Assembly: GCA_041573795.1 (NCBI GenBank)
Contig: JBFFQB010000122.1
Location: 1 to 8,132, forward strand
DNA: 8,132 nt
Direction: 5' to 3'
Source: E44-bin32 sp041573795
GTDB lineage: Bacteria > Chloroflexota > Anaerolineae > Anaerolineales > E44-bin32
Shown here: one piece after another, positions 1-7,428 of the stretch
Layout: every line of letters starts with the position of its first letter
Position numbering within the stretch: position 1 is the first letter of the stretch
The notes under the pieces: generated by a model
What the model was told of the DNA's origin: nothing
Seen by the model: only the letters and a program-made list of their open reading frames with translations
Database searches by the model: none
Made by a program: the position numbers and the translations under genes

Positions 1-1217
1 ATTCTTCGCAACGCATAGATTGGTGCATACAGCAGGAAAGGCAGCATGAGAAACCAGCCTGATGCGCGAAAGACACCAATAAGTCGCCAGATGGTCGCCC
101 CGGGAGCAATCAGCGCCGCAGGGAGAAAAGGTTGAACCAGACCAAATAGCACAAGAAACGGTAAGCGTGACCAGGCTGGAATACGCAGAAGGAGAACATC
201 GAGATTAAACGATTGGTCAGCTACAAGTGTAACCCGCCAACCCCCTCCTGTATGCTCCCACCAACCGCGGATGATCTGCCAAACCGAACCGTGGATGCCT
301 CGCAGGGTAACCCAAGAACGGGCAGCAAGATAAACAGAAATAAACGCTACGAATAATGCCAAGACAATAAACGGTAGGCTCCGGCGTAGATCTATCTCCT
401 GATCCCATGCCCAAGCCAGACCGACCGTAAGAAGTAGAATGACTACAAATGGCGGCGAAATGGGAAGGCTGAGGAAAAAAATCATGAGGGCCGCGAGGAG
501 CAGGCTTCGCTTTCGGTGGCCACGCAACCACAGGGTATAACTGGCCAAGGCACCTGCCAAAGCCGTGATCAGAAGCGGTTCTCGCATCTGAGAAGATCCC
601 CAAAAAACAGCTTCAGGGTACAGCGCCATGATCCATGTACCGATCGCGGCCGCCTTCGCTCCAAAGTAATAACGGATAAACACCCAGCTAAAAAGGATTC
701 CAATCCCCGCCACCGCCGCGCCAACCGACGTCATTAGCATGGGCCTATGGGCGTCTGGACTCAGGTAGCGATATACAGCCGAGCTAAGGAAGAGATAACC
801 ACCATATTGATCACTTTCCTTTGGGCTTGTAAAGCCGTTCAGCAGCGGTTGATCACTTTTCGACCTTGCCCAAGCATCCGTGTCGCGCTTGTAAGCATCA
901 TAGGAAACGTATCCATCCCTTTGCGCGATCTGGTCATATCCATACTCGGGTAAAGCGCGCATAAGAATAAGTCCAAGCACGATGCGGACTGTCATAGCCA
1001 TGACGGCTGCAATCAGTACCGTTCGGGGTGTCCCTTCGGAATCGATCCACAACCAAGTTCCATAAATAAGCCCCAGACCAGCGCCCAGGATAAGCGCGTA
1101 GGCGAGCCAACCCTGTAAGCTTGCCTGTTTTCCATCTAGAAAAACCAACGCCAACGAGGCAAGCAAAACCAGTGCAAAGGCGAAAAATAAGGTCCGATTG
1201 GGTATCAGGGCTTTCAT
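1..1217 (-). CDS. Polytopic membrane protein, probable GT-C-fold glycosyltransferase (3' end outside the window)
   Basis: The frame is open from an ATG at 1217 to the left edge: 405 codons plus two bases with no stop, so the C-terminus is missing. About ten hydrophobic segments are visible (roughly residues 8-27, 36-57, 66-87, 162-184, 188-205, 213-231, 237-271, 281-299, 352-372, 386-403). A long polar loop (about 90-150) follows the third; it is rich in Asp and Tyr (D95, D101, D107, D112, D114, D136), which is where GT-C enzymes carry their catalytic acidic residue. A helix beginning MREPLL (211-216) resembles the RE/TEPL helix of GT39-type proteins. The likely role is sugar transfer on the outer membrane face from a polyprenyl-phosphate donor; a Wzy-like polymerase is an alternative. 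The ATG overlaps the TGA of the upstream GT39-like gene (ATGA, 1214-1217), implying translational coupling. The gene is certain; the family is inferred from topology and short motifs. Confidence 0.8.
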   Translation of the reverse strand, partial: MKALIPNRTLFFAFALVLLASLALVFLDGKQASLQGWLAYALILGAGLGLIYGTWLWIDSEGTPRTVLIAAVMAMTVRIVLGLILMRALPEYGYDQIAQRDGYVSYDAYKRDTDAWARSKSDQPLLNGFTSPKESDQYGGYLFLSSAVYRYLSPDAHRPMLMTSVGAAVAGIGILFSWVFIRYYFGAKAAAIGTWIMALYPEAVFWGSSQMREPLLITALAGALASYTLWLRGHRKRSLLLAALMIFFLSLPISPPFVVILLLTVGLAWAWDQEIDLRRSLPFIVLALFVAFISVYLAARSWVTLRGIHGSVWQIIRGWWEHTGGGWRVTLVADQSFNLDVLLLRIPAWSRLPFLVLFGLVQPFLPAALIAPGATIWRLIGVFRASGWFLMLPFLLYAPIYALRR

Positions 1218-2575
1218 TTCCTACTTCTCGAGACGCCAAGGTGCTCTTTGAGCCTGATCGTTACCACCAAGACCACGTAGATCACTACCATTTGCATGGG
1301 CACAAGAAACCTTGGATTATCGCCATGATCCAGAAAGGCCTGTATGATCGAAATCAACCACACCATCGCTAGGCTCAACCATAAGATGATGTCTATTCTA
1401 ATCGAGGACCGCAGCTGACGACTCAGCACGATACCAAAGCTTAACAGGAGAAAACCAAAATTTGCCAGGACCGATATTCCTTGTCCTGCCCAGGCCAGGA
1501 GCTGAAATATGGTGCGGATGAAACGCACTTGCATCATCTCAGGCTCCCAGTACACGGGCGCCTTCCAGAAGTTAACCCAACCGCTGACCACATTCTGTAA
1601 GTAAAGTTCAGGATGTTCTCGAATCAACATCCAAGATATTTGGTTCAGCTCACGCGCAAGCTCATAGAATCCTAAGCCAGAGGCTTCTGTAATCGCCGGG
1701 ATGGCTTTCCAGATGGCATTTGTCTGAACACCTCGCTCAGCTATCTGGGCATCCCGGTATTGGATATAGGTATCCCGGATGGCAGCATAATCGTCCGGAA
1801 GATACTCAAAGTATCCACCGGTGTGCTGCACCATGCTATAGCCAGCCATCGTCGTCGGTGAAAGCACATTCCAGTTCATACGCATATACAGCAGCCATCC
1901 ACCCTGAAGTAAGAGCGGGAAGAAAGCATAGATCGCAACGAGCGAAATCCTATTTTTATTGGAACCATCGAGGATAAACCACAAGAATGGAATAATAATC
2001 AGCGTCAAGGGGAAAAAAAGCGGACGGACCATACCCACCAAACTGGCGCTGATCCCCAACCCGGCGGTCAGGAACAATCCGAGTTTAAACGATTTACTCT
2101 CTTTTAACCCCCAGAAAAGAAACAAGCAGAGCATGATTAGAAAGGTTGTTAAGGTTTCGGTCAGGAGATTGGCTTCAAATAACAGTTGCCCAGGAGTCAG
2201 GCTGTAAAGGGAGCCCAAGAGAAATCCGATCCTGGCGTTTGTCATTCGCCATCCTAAATAGAACAGCATGCCCGCTATCATCAGGCCTAGCCCCATCTGA
2301 CCTAACCAAACACGAAGAGGATCTAACCCAAGTATGGCCAAAAAAACGGGATAGCCAGGAACACGCGTCCCATCAAAGCCGTACTCCCCTGTCCCTAAAA
2401 CCCAGTGCCCCAATCGCAGGTAGGACCCCGTATCGCCATAGGGAATAGGCTTGTAAGTAAGCCAGAGGATAACGCGCACGAGGATACCCATAAGGATGAG
2501 CCCAGCAAACCAGACCCAAACGTCTCTTGCCGGTTTCTTTGCCGCCTCACTTCCCCTCCTAGGATCTGCTATCAT
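1214..2575 (-). CDS. GT39/PMT_2-like integral membrane glycosyltransferase
   Basis: This 453-residue protein has the layout of dolichyl-/polyprenyl-phosphate-sugar glycosyltransferases of the GT-C fold (GT39 and PMT_2-like). A first membrane helix (about 19-41) is followed by an outside loop with GDTGSYL (47-53, candidate catalytic D48), then GTRVPGYPVFLA (69-80), a hallmark of the family. Next come LLTETLTTFL (137-146), a run of helices to about 230, a soluble segment (about 231-350), and three or four further helices. DNPRFLVPMQ (419-428) matches the NPRF-type motif near the end of this family. It should move a sugar from a polyprenyl-phosphate carrier to a glycan, lipid or protein on the outer face; donor and acceptor cannot be read. 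The ATG at 2575 lies inside the end of the GT4 gene (17 nt overlap), and its TGA overlaps the next start. Only a weak GGGG precedes the ATG, so translation may depend on coupling. Confidence 0.88.
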   Translation of the reverse strand: MIADPRRGSEAAKKPARDVWVWFAGLILMGILVRVILWLTYKPIPYGDTGSYLRLGHWVLGTGEYGFDGTRVPGYPVFLAILGLDPLRVWLGQMGLGLMIAGMLFYLGWRMTNARIGFLLGSLYSLTPGQLLFEANLLTETLTTFLIMLCLFLFWGLKESKSFKLGLFLTAGLGISASLVGMVRPLFFPLTLIIIPFLWFILDGSNKNRISLVAIYAFFPLLLQGGWLLYMRMNWNVLSPTTMAGYSMVQHTGGYFEYLPDDYAAIRDTYIQYRDAQIAERGVQTNAIWKAIPAITEASGLGFYELARELNQISWMLIREHPELYLQNVVSGWVNFWKAPVYWEPEMMQVRFIRTIFQLLAWAGQGISVLANFGFLLLSFGIVLSRQLRSSIRIDIILWLSLAMVWLISIIQAFLDHGDNPRFLVPMQMVVIYVVLVVTIRLKEHLGVSRSRK

Positions 2576-3698
2576 CTAGCCCCGCTAGCGTTCGTAGTGC
2601 ACGCTCTTTCCAGTCGAATTGCTTAGCTCTCAGTGTAGCCGCCTCACCCAAGCGAGTACGCCGCATTGGATCTTGAAGAAGTTCTTTCAAGCCTTCGTCC
2701 CACGCTTCAATATCCTCTGGGGATAACAAAATAGCGACAGTTTCATCAAGCACTTCCCTCAATACGGGCAGATCGCTGGCGAGAATAGCTCTCCCCGAAG
2801 CCATATACTCAAAGGCCTTCATCGGGCTGGCAAACTGCGCCGTATCCCCGCCGCTGCTCCCGGCGATTTGGCGCTCATACGGCATCAGCAGGATATCGCA
2901 GGCTGCCTGGTATTGCGGCAGGTGTTGATTCGGTACAAATCCCGTGAGACCCACATTCCCAATGCTCTGCTCTGAGAAGCGCTGCCTCCAACTCTCCACC
3001 GCTTCGGGTTCCCCTCCGATCCATAGGAAGCGATATTCAGGATTACGCTGCGCCAACGTCACCAACAACTCCAGTCCACGTCCTTCGTACAAATGACCGG
3101 CATACCCGACTGTGAAAGCTTCTTCCAGTCCAAGCTGCTTACGTGCTTGCGGCGGCTCTGGAAGATTTTCATACTGATTTAAATCTACACCCATGGGGGC
3201 AACCATGCAGAAAGGCTCATCGAGCGTGGTCGCGTAAGCTTCGGCCAACCAGGCGCGCATTGCTTGGGTGATGGGTAATATTCGCTTCGTTCCCTTGGAG
3301 CTTAGAATAACCCTCATCAAAAATGGGCCGAAGCGGCCTTGTGGACGATCATGCACTTCCAAGATGGTAGGAAGGCCACGCCAAGCACTCAACGCCGCAG
3401 TCTGGAGCGGCCAACAATAAATCAGATCGGCACGCCAGATCTTTGCCCTTCGCACTGCCTCCAGAGAAAAGTCGTAGCGCCTAAAAATCCGCAAGGAGGG
3501 AACCCAGGCGACGGGGATCTCCCGTCGCAGCCCATACCAGGCCTGCAAATCATCGTCATTCATCTCAGGATCGGGACCAGGCACCCATAATTGAATTGAA
3601 TGACCTAGATCAAGAAAAGCCTGACACACCTTCATCACCTGGATCGAATTAGCCGCACGCGAAGGGATGCGCGAGGCGGAAATCACGCCAATCCGCAT
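2559..3698 (-). CDS. Glycosyltransferase family 4 (GT-B fold)
   Basis: This 379-residue protein is a full-length cytosolic GT4-type retaining glycosyltransferase that would transfer a nucleotide-activated sugar to a lipid-linked acceptor at the inner membrane face. The N-terminal domain (about 1-170) opens with MRIGVISASRIPSRAANS and carries EVHDRPQG (114-121). The C-terminal donor domain starts near 195 with TVGYAGHLYEGRGLELL (196-212), followed by FLWIGGEP (224-231), LTGFVPNQHLPQY (251-263) and the donor-site stretch SPMKAFEYMASG (291-302). That last stretch contains the second Glu (E297) of the EX7E motif; the first Glu position is Phe, a replacement common in this SPMK-type subgroup. Specificity cannot be predicted. 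The ATG at 3698 sits 3 nt after the flippase stop and 8 nt after an AGGAG site. There is no signal peptide or membrane segment. Confidence 0.92.
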   Translation of the reverse strand: MRIGVISASRIPSRAANSIQVMKVCQAFLDLGHSIQLWVPGPDPEMNDDDLQAWYGLRREIPVAWVPSLRIFRRYDFSLEAVRRAKIWRADLIYCWPLQTAALSAWRGLPTILEVHDRPQGRFGPFLMRVILSSKGTKRILPITQAMRAWLAEAYATTLDEPFCMVAPMGVDLNQYENLPEPPQARKQLGLEEAFTVGYAGHLYEGRGLELLVTLAQRNPEYRFLWIGGEPEAVESWRQRFSEQSIGNVGLTGFVPNQHLPQYQAACDILLMPYERQIAGSSGGDTAQFASPMKAFEYMASGRAILASDLPVLREVLDETVAILLSPEDIEAWDEGLKELLQDPMRRTRLGEAATLRAKQFDWKERALRTLAGLDDSRS

Positions 3699-3701
3699 TT
3701 G

Positions 3702-5075
3702 TTAGGCTCCTGGTGCTGTCATCGGCTGGAGTTCAACCCGCCGCATCTCCCGCAGTGATTTGATTACGAGGGTCAAAGAGGTCAACAGGAGATAAGTGCT
3801 AAAGAGCAAGGCCATGGCATTAGCCCCCATGAGCGGAACAAGCAGGATCGTCCCAATGATTTTTCCGATCGAGATTACAAACTGCACCTTTGTCGGGTAA
3901 TCGGGCAAACCCAACGGTAACAGTACAAGCTGGTTCCAGTAAAGGATATTTGCGGCTACAACGCCCACCAGGAGAATCAATAGACTTTCATAGGAAACTG
4001 GCAGGAATTCAGGACCGTATAAGCCCACGACCCAACGTCCGAAGAGCACCAATCCAGCAGCCGCAGGCAGTGTCCAGGCTGCAGCAAGCATAGTCCCGCT
4101 GCGCAACAAGTAGCGCACGTTCTCCCATTGCCTGTTAGCGACCTCACGCGCGACCTCGCGGTAGGAGGTGCTGATGAGGGGCGTGATGGGCATCATTAAA
4201 ATGTTCACGACCGCTTTGGCGATCTTGTAATACCCGACTTGCAGTGGTGTGCTGAAAGCCCCTAACCACAACATTTCACTATCACGCGTGAGCAGTTTGA
4301 TCGTGCCAGATAGATTGGTACTGATACCAAACCGGATCAAATCGCGTCGGCGAGGCTGCAGGGATGCCGTAGATGCTCGCCACCATCCTGGTCCCCACTG
4401 TTTTCTCGCCTCGATCAGGGCAATGATCGAAACGGACGCTCCCCAGACAACTTTTCCTGCGAGATAGGCAAGCACAACATCTTCTAGAGTCCCATTCATC
4501 AAGTAGGCGCGGGCGATCAGCAGGATAGTAAGCGTACTCTGCCCTACAGTTATCACGGCCAGATGTCGAAAGCGATCAAAGTAATGCAGCAAACCCGTTG
4601 CGCTTTCAACAGTGAGGTTACCCAGCACTGAGAGCCCGTATAAGGTAATGATTCCAACCAGCTCCGGTCGATGGGCGAAGATGCGCGCCCCCAACGGTGC
4701 TAGGAGCAAGATTAAGCCATAGGCCAAGACTGATCCAAGCATTTCGGTTAAGGCTGCAACCTTGAACACAGCAGCTGCTTCATTTTGCTTACCCTTGGCG
4801 CTGAACTCGCCCACATAGCTCACCACCAGTTCGCCCATGCGAAAAGAGGTCAGTTGATTAATATTGCTTGCAAACTGGGTGATGATCCCCACCAGACCGG
4901 CACCCTCTACACCTAATAACCTTGCCGCTAAAATACCCTGCCCCATACTTAATGCAGCCGAGATCGTCTGGGCGCTGAACAGGTAGCCGGTATTTCGCAA
5001 TACGCGCTGGATCAAGGGATGACCCAGGAAGCGTTGGATAAATTCGCTTGTATTCCGTTTCAAGGTGGGGATCAT
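3702..5075 (-). CDS. Wzx-like polysaccharide flippase (MATE/MOP superfamily)
   Basis: From the ATG at 5075 this is a 457-residue polytopic protein with about twelve to fourteen hydrophobic segments, the usual size and shape of Wzx/RfbX flippases. Such proteins move undecaprenyl-diphosphate-linked oligosaccharides from the inner to the outer face of the membrane. Supporting stretches are TGYLFSAQTISAALSMGQGILAAR (split: first helix at 29-52), RLLGVEGAGLVG (52-63) and, at the start of the second half, RDSEMLWLGAF (264-274) with VGYYKIAKAV (280-289), a typical MOP-family helix pair. The frame can be extended upstream to a TTG at 5135, but that lies wholly inside the epimerase gene and has no ribosome site. 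The ATG at 5075, 4 nt after the epimerase stop, is the better start, although it also lacks a clear Shine-Dalgarno and is probably coupled to the upstream gene. Specificity for the repeat unit cannot be read. Confidence 0.9.
   Translation of the reverse strand: MIPTLKRNTSEFIQRFLGHPLIQRVLRNTGYLFSAQTISAALSMGQGILAARLLGVEGAGLVGIITQFASNINQLTSFRMGELVVSYVGEFSAKGKQNEAAAVFKVAALTEMLGSVLAYGLILLLAPLGARIFAHRPELVGIITLYGLSVLGNLTVESATGLLHYFDRFRHLAVITVGQSTLTILLIARAYLMNGTLEDVVLAYLAGKVVWGASVSIIALIEARKQWGPGWWRASTASLQPRRRDLIRFGISTNLSGTIKLLTRDSEMLWLGAFSTPLQVGYYKIAKAVVNILMMPITPLISTSYREVAREVANRQWENVRYLLRSGTMLAAAWTLPAAAGLVLFGRWVVGLYGPEFLPVSYESLLILLVGVVAANILYWNQLVLLPLGLPDYPTKVQFVISIGKIIGTILLVPLMGANAMALLFSTYLLLTSLTLVIKSLREMRRVELQPMTAPGA
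3707..3711 (-). promoter_or_regulatory. Ribosome binding site AGGAG for the GT4 gene
   Basis: AGGAG lies 8 nt before the ATG at 3698, overlapping the last codons of the flippase. It supports independent initiation of the glycosyltransferase. Confidence 0.7.
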
Positions 5076-5079
5076 AGAT

Positions 5080-6057
5080 TTAAACAGTGGTTTCGATTTT
5101 GCTGGCCCATGGGCGTTCCTGTAAGTACCACTCAACTGTGGTCTTCAAGCCAGCAACAAGATCAGTCCCAGGTTTCCAATTTAGTAGTCGAGCGGCTTTG
5201 GATATATCTGCCCAGGTAGCCCGGACATCTCCAGGTGCTTCGGGTCCTTGATCAATAATGGCCTTTTGCCCGAGCTGATCTTCGATCGCATGGATCAAGT
5301 CCAGCATCTTGTAGGGACGGTCTCCACCCAAGTTGATCACCTCAAATCCCGGGCAATCCAACGCCGCCACTGTGCCCTCAGCGATATCTTCAACAAAGGT
5401 GAAATCACGCTCCTGCTCGCCATCCCCAAATAGGTGAAGAGGCCTCTCTTCCGCTATCCATTGAATGAAGCGGAATATGCTCATGTCGGGGCGTCCAGCA
5501 GGACCATACACTGTGAAATAGCGCAGGATGGTGATTTCCAGGTCATGCAAATGGTGGTAGCTGTGGCACACCATCTCAGCCGCTCCTTTGGAAGCTGCGT
5601 ATGGGGAGAGCGGTTTTGAAGTGTCGGCATCCTCTTGGAACGGCCTTGGATTGTGAGCGCCATACAAGCTGGAGGTCGAAGCTTGAACGATCTTGGCGAC
5701 ATTTTGCTTGCGGCACAAATTAAGCAGGTTCAATAAACCGCGAACATTGGCCCGAAAATAAATTTGAGGATCCCGAACGCTCTGCCGGACGCCTGCTCGC
5801 GCCGCTAAATTTATCACTGCATCGAATTGCTCATCGCCCCAAGCTGCGGCTAAGGATTCTTCCTCGGCAAGATCGACGCGCTGGAAGGAAAACCTTGCAT
5901 GATCCTGCAACTGACCGAGTCGCCATTCTTTCAGCCTTGTATCATAGGCATCGTTGAGGTTGTCGAAGCCGACCACATGCTGGCCAGAATCGAGAAGCAG
6001 CTTGACGACGTGCGAGCCGATAAATCCTGCAGCGCCAGTAACCAGAATCTTTCCCAC
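5080..6057 (-). CDS. NAD-dependent UDP-uronate / UDP-N-acetylhexosamine(uronate) 4-epimerase, extended SDR family
   Basis: This 325-residue enzyme belongs to the GalE-like extended short-chain dehydrogenases, which invert C4 of UDP-sugars through a keto intermediate using bound NAD. The NAD-binding GAAGFIG is at 8-14, the catalytic Ser/Thr cluster STSSLYG at 127-133, and the Tyr-Lys pair in SPYAASK (Y153, K157). FTVYGPAGRPDM (181-192) and RDFTFVEDI (217-225) are characteristic of the UDP-glucuronate and UDP-GlcNAcA epimerase branch (Cap1J, TviC and WbpP types). The SPYAASK form argues against a UDP-xylose synthase. It directly follows a UDP-sugar 6-dehydrogenase, so the likely step is UDP-GlcNAcA to UDP-GalNAcA; UDP-GlcA to UDP-GalA is the main alternative. 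The start is GTG, sharing one base with the upstream TAG (TAGTG), with GAGG 5 nt before it. No key residue is missing. Confidence 0.92.
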   Translation of the reverse strand: MGKILVTGAAGFIGSHVVKLLLDSGQHVVGFDNLNDAYDTRLKEWRLGQLQDHARFSFQRVDLAEEESLAAAWGDEQFDAVINLAARAGVRQSVRDPQIYFRANVRGLLNLLNLCRKQNVAKIVQASTSSLYGAHNPRPFQEDADTSKPLSPYAASKGAAEMVCHSYHHLHDLEITILRYFTVYGPAGRPDMSIFRFIQWIAEERPLHLFGDGEQERDFTFVEDIAEGTVAALDCPGFEVINLGGDRPYKMLDLIHAIEDQLGQKAIIDQGPEAPGDVRATWADISKAARLLNWKPGTDLVAGLKTTVEWYLQERPWASKIETTV

Positions 6058-7400
6058 TAGAGCCTCACGATCTTGTCGTCGCTATAACCCCGCAACTGGA
6101 AAGCGTTTCTGGTATCGAAGATCAAGCTGGCATGTTCTGCGACAGTGGCATAATCCAGATCCTCATGATCCGTGATCAGCACAACGCAGTCTGCAGCTTT
6201 AACTGCTGCTGTCAAATTGCCCTCAGACTCCATCTCCCAACCTTCGTGGGAAATATCTTTGACATGTGGATCAAAGTAACTGACCTTTGCACCTTTCTCC
6301 TGCAGCAGACCGATCACATCAAGAGCTGGAGATTCGCGCATATCTGTCACATCCGGCTTATAGGCCACACCTAGCACCAGGATTTCGGAACCTTTAATTG
6401 CCTTCCCAGCTTGGTTTAACGTATCCTGAATCCGATTGACAACATAGCGGGGCATATTGGTATTGATTTCGCTCGCCAATTCGATGAAGCGTGCGTTGTA
6501 CTTGACGCTCTTGAGCTTCCAAGATAGGTAAAGCGGATCGATCGGGATGCAATGCCCGCCCAATCCCGGGCCAGGGGTGAATTTCATGAACCCGAAAGGC
6601 TTGGAAGCTGCGGCATCGATCACCTCCCATACATCGATCCCCAGCCGATCACACATGATCGCCAATTCATTCACAAGGCCAATATTTACTGCACGGAAGG
6701 TGTTTTCGAGCAGCTTGGCCATCTCGGCGACTTCCGTTGAGGAAGTGGGGACAACTTCATCCATCGCCTGGGCATACATCGCCGCTGCAACGGTTGAACA
6801 TGCCGGGGTGATGCCGCCAATGATCTTAGGTGTGTTCTTGGTGGTGAAATTTGTACGCCCGGGGTCGACCCGTTCTGGCGAGAAGGCCAAAAAGATGTCT
6901 TCTCCCACCTTCAATCCGGTGGATTCGAGTTCGGGTTGAACGAGTTCCCGAGTGGTACCGGGATAGGTAGTGGATTCCAGAATCACAACCATACCGGGTT
7001 TTAAAATTGGCACCAAAGCTTTTGAGACGGCAATGATATAGGACAGATCCGGATCACCGGTCTTGCGTAATGGTGTGGGTACGCAGATGCAGATCCCCTG
7101 CAGCTCTCCCAGCTCGGCATAATCCGTTACAGCAGAAAATCGAGCGGCATCGATATGAGGACGTAGAACATTATCGGGGACGTCTTCTATGTAGCTGATA
7201 CCGTCATTTAAAGCTGCAACCTTTGTAGGGTCTGTATCCAGACCGATAACTTTATAGCCGCCATCGGCCAGCACCATCGCCAGGGGTAATCCCACATAAC
7301 CTAAACCTATGACGCCGACGATTGCATCTTGCTCCTGAAACCGGGCGAGCAAATCTTGGGCAGCGGAGGGCAGGGCGGTAGATTTCGAATTCTTCGACAA
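6057..7400 (-). CDS. UDP-N-acetyl-D-hexosamine 6-dehydrogenase (WbpA/TviB-like nucleotide-sugar dehydrogenase)
   Basis: This 447-residue enzyme oxidises C6 of a UDP-sugar in two NAD-dependent steps to the uronic acid. The N-terminal Rossmann motif GLGYVG is at 32-37, and the segment carrying the active-site Glu is ESTTYPGTT (142-150). FSPERVDPG (173-181) and the catalytic-cysteine motif GGHCIPIDP (281-289, C284) follow, with K229 in the central helix and VAYKPDVTDMRESPA (345-359) in the UDP-binding domain. ESTTYPGTT and FSPERVDPG are the forms seen in UDP-GlcNAc dehydrogenases (WbpA, TviB) rather than the STVPVGT form of UDP-glucose dehydrogenases, so UDP-GlcNAc is the preferred substrate; a UDP-glucose or UDP-ManNAc role is less likely. 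The start is TTG, chosen because AGGAG lies 7 nt upstream and the next in-frame Met is residue 42, inside the NAD domain. It lies 28 nt after the DNA glycosylase gene and overlaps the epimerase by one base. Confidence 0.93.
   Translation of the reverse strand: MSKNSKSTALPSAAQDLLARFQEQDAIVGVIGLGYVGLPLAMVLADGGYKVIGLDTDPTKVAALNDGISYIEDVPDNVLRPHIDAARFSAVTDYAELGELQGICICVPTPLRKTGDPDLSYIIAVSKALVPILKPGMVVILESTTYPGTTRELVQPELESTGLKVGEDIFLAFSPERVDPGRTNFTTKNTPKIIGGITPACSTVAAAMYAQAMDEVVPTSSTEVAEMAKLLENTFRAVNIGLVNELAIMCDRLGIDVWEVIDAAASKPFGFMKFTPGPGLGGHCIPIDPLYLSWKLKSVKYNARFIELASEINTNMPRYVVNRIQDTLNQAGKAIKGSEILVLGVAYKPDVTDMRESPALDVIGLLQEKGAKVSYFDPHVKDISHEGWEMESEGNLTAAVKAADCVVLITDHEDLDYATVAEHASLIFDTRNAFQLRGYSDDKIVRL
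6063..6066 (-). promoter_or_regulatory. Ribosome binding site GAGG for the GTG-started epimerase
   Basis: GAGG lies 5 nt before the GTG at 6057, within the last codons of the dehydrogenase. Stop and start form TAGTG, so terminating ribosomes can restart directly. Confidence 0.55.
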
Positions 7401-7407
7401 AGAAGTA

Positions 7408-7412
7408 CTCCT
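7408..7412 (-). promoter_or_regulatory. Ribosome binding site AGGAG for the TTG-started dehydrogenase
   Basis: AGGAG sits 7 nt before the TTG at 7400 in the 28 nt gap, the longest gap in the window. It is a strong match at good spacing and is the main reason to accept a TTG start. No promoter or terminator hairpin is visible in the same gap. Confidence 0.75.
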
Positions 7413-7428
7413 GGCTACAATTGATGAT

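Noticed and set aside
217..603. Minus-strand open frame of about 128 codons
   Set aside because: It is also a shadow of the partial membrane-protein gene and has no recognisable domain or ribosome site.
934..1239. Minus-strand open frame of about 100 codons
   Set aside because: It is an alternative frame of the partial membrane-protein gene; its composition (Arg, Trp and Ser rich) shows no domain, while the overlapping frame gives a coherent polytopic protein across 405 codons.
2553..2560. Very strong ribosome-site-like AGGAGGGG on the minus strand just inside the GT39-like gene, followed by a GTG
   Set aside because: The GTG at 2550 is out of frame with the GT39-like protein, and its frame reads a non-membrane, Ser/Arg-rich product. 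No in-frame start lies at a suitable distance, so the ATG at 2575 is kept.
3323..3337. Small GC-rich inverted repeat (GGCC-GAAGC-GGCC)
   Set aside because: It is a 4 bp stem inside the GT4 coding sequence with no T-run, so it is not a credible terminator.
5076..5135. Upstream extension of the flippase to a TTG at 5135
   Set aside because: The extension lies wholly within the epimerase coding end, has no ribosome site and adds a polar, unconserved-looking segment; the ATG at 5075 falls 4 nt after the epimerase stop.
6547..6939. Plus-strand open frame of about 130 codons opposite the dehydrogenase
   Set aside because: It lies antisense to highly conserved catalytic segments of the dehydrogenase and has no recognisable features.
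7401..7428. Possible promoter in the longest gap
   Set aside because: The 28 nt are too short for a full promoter plus ribosome site, and no -35/-10 pair is convincing; a promoter inside the glycosylase gene cannot be excluded.
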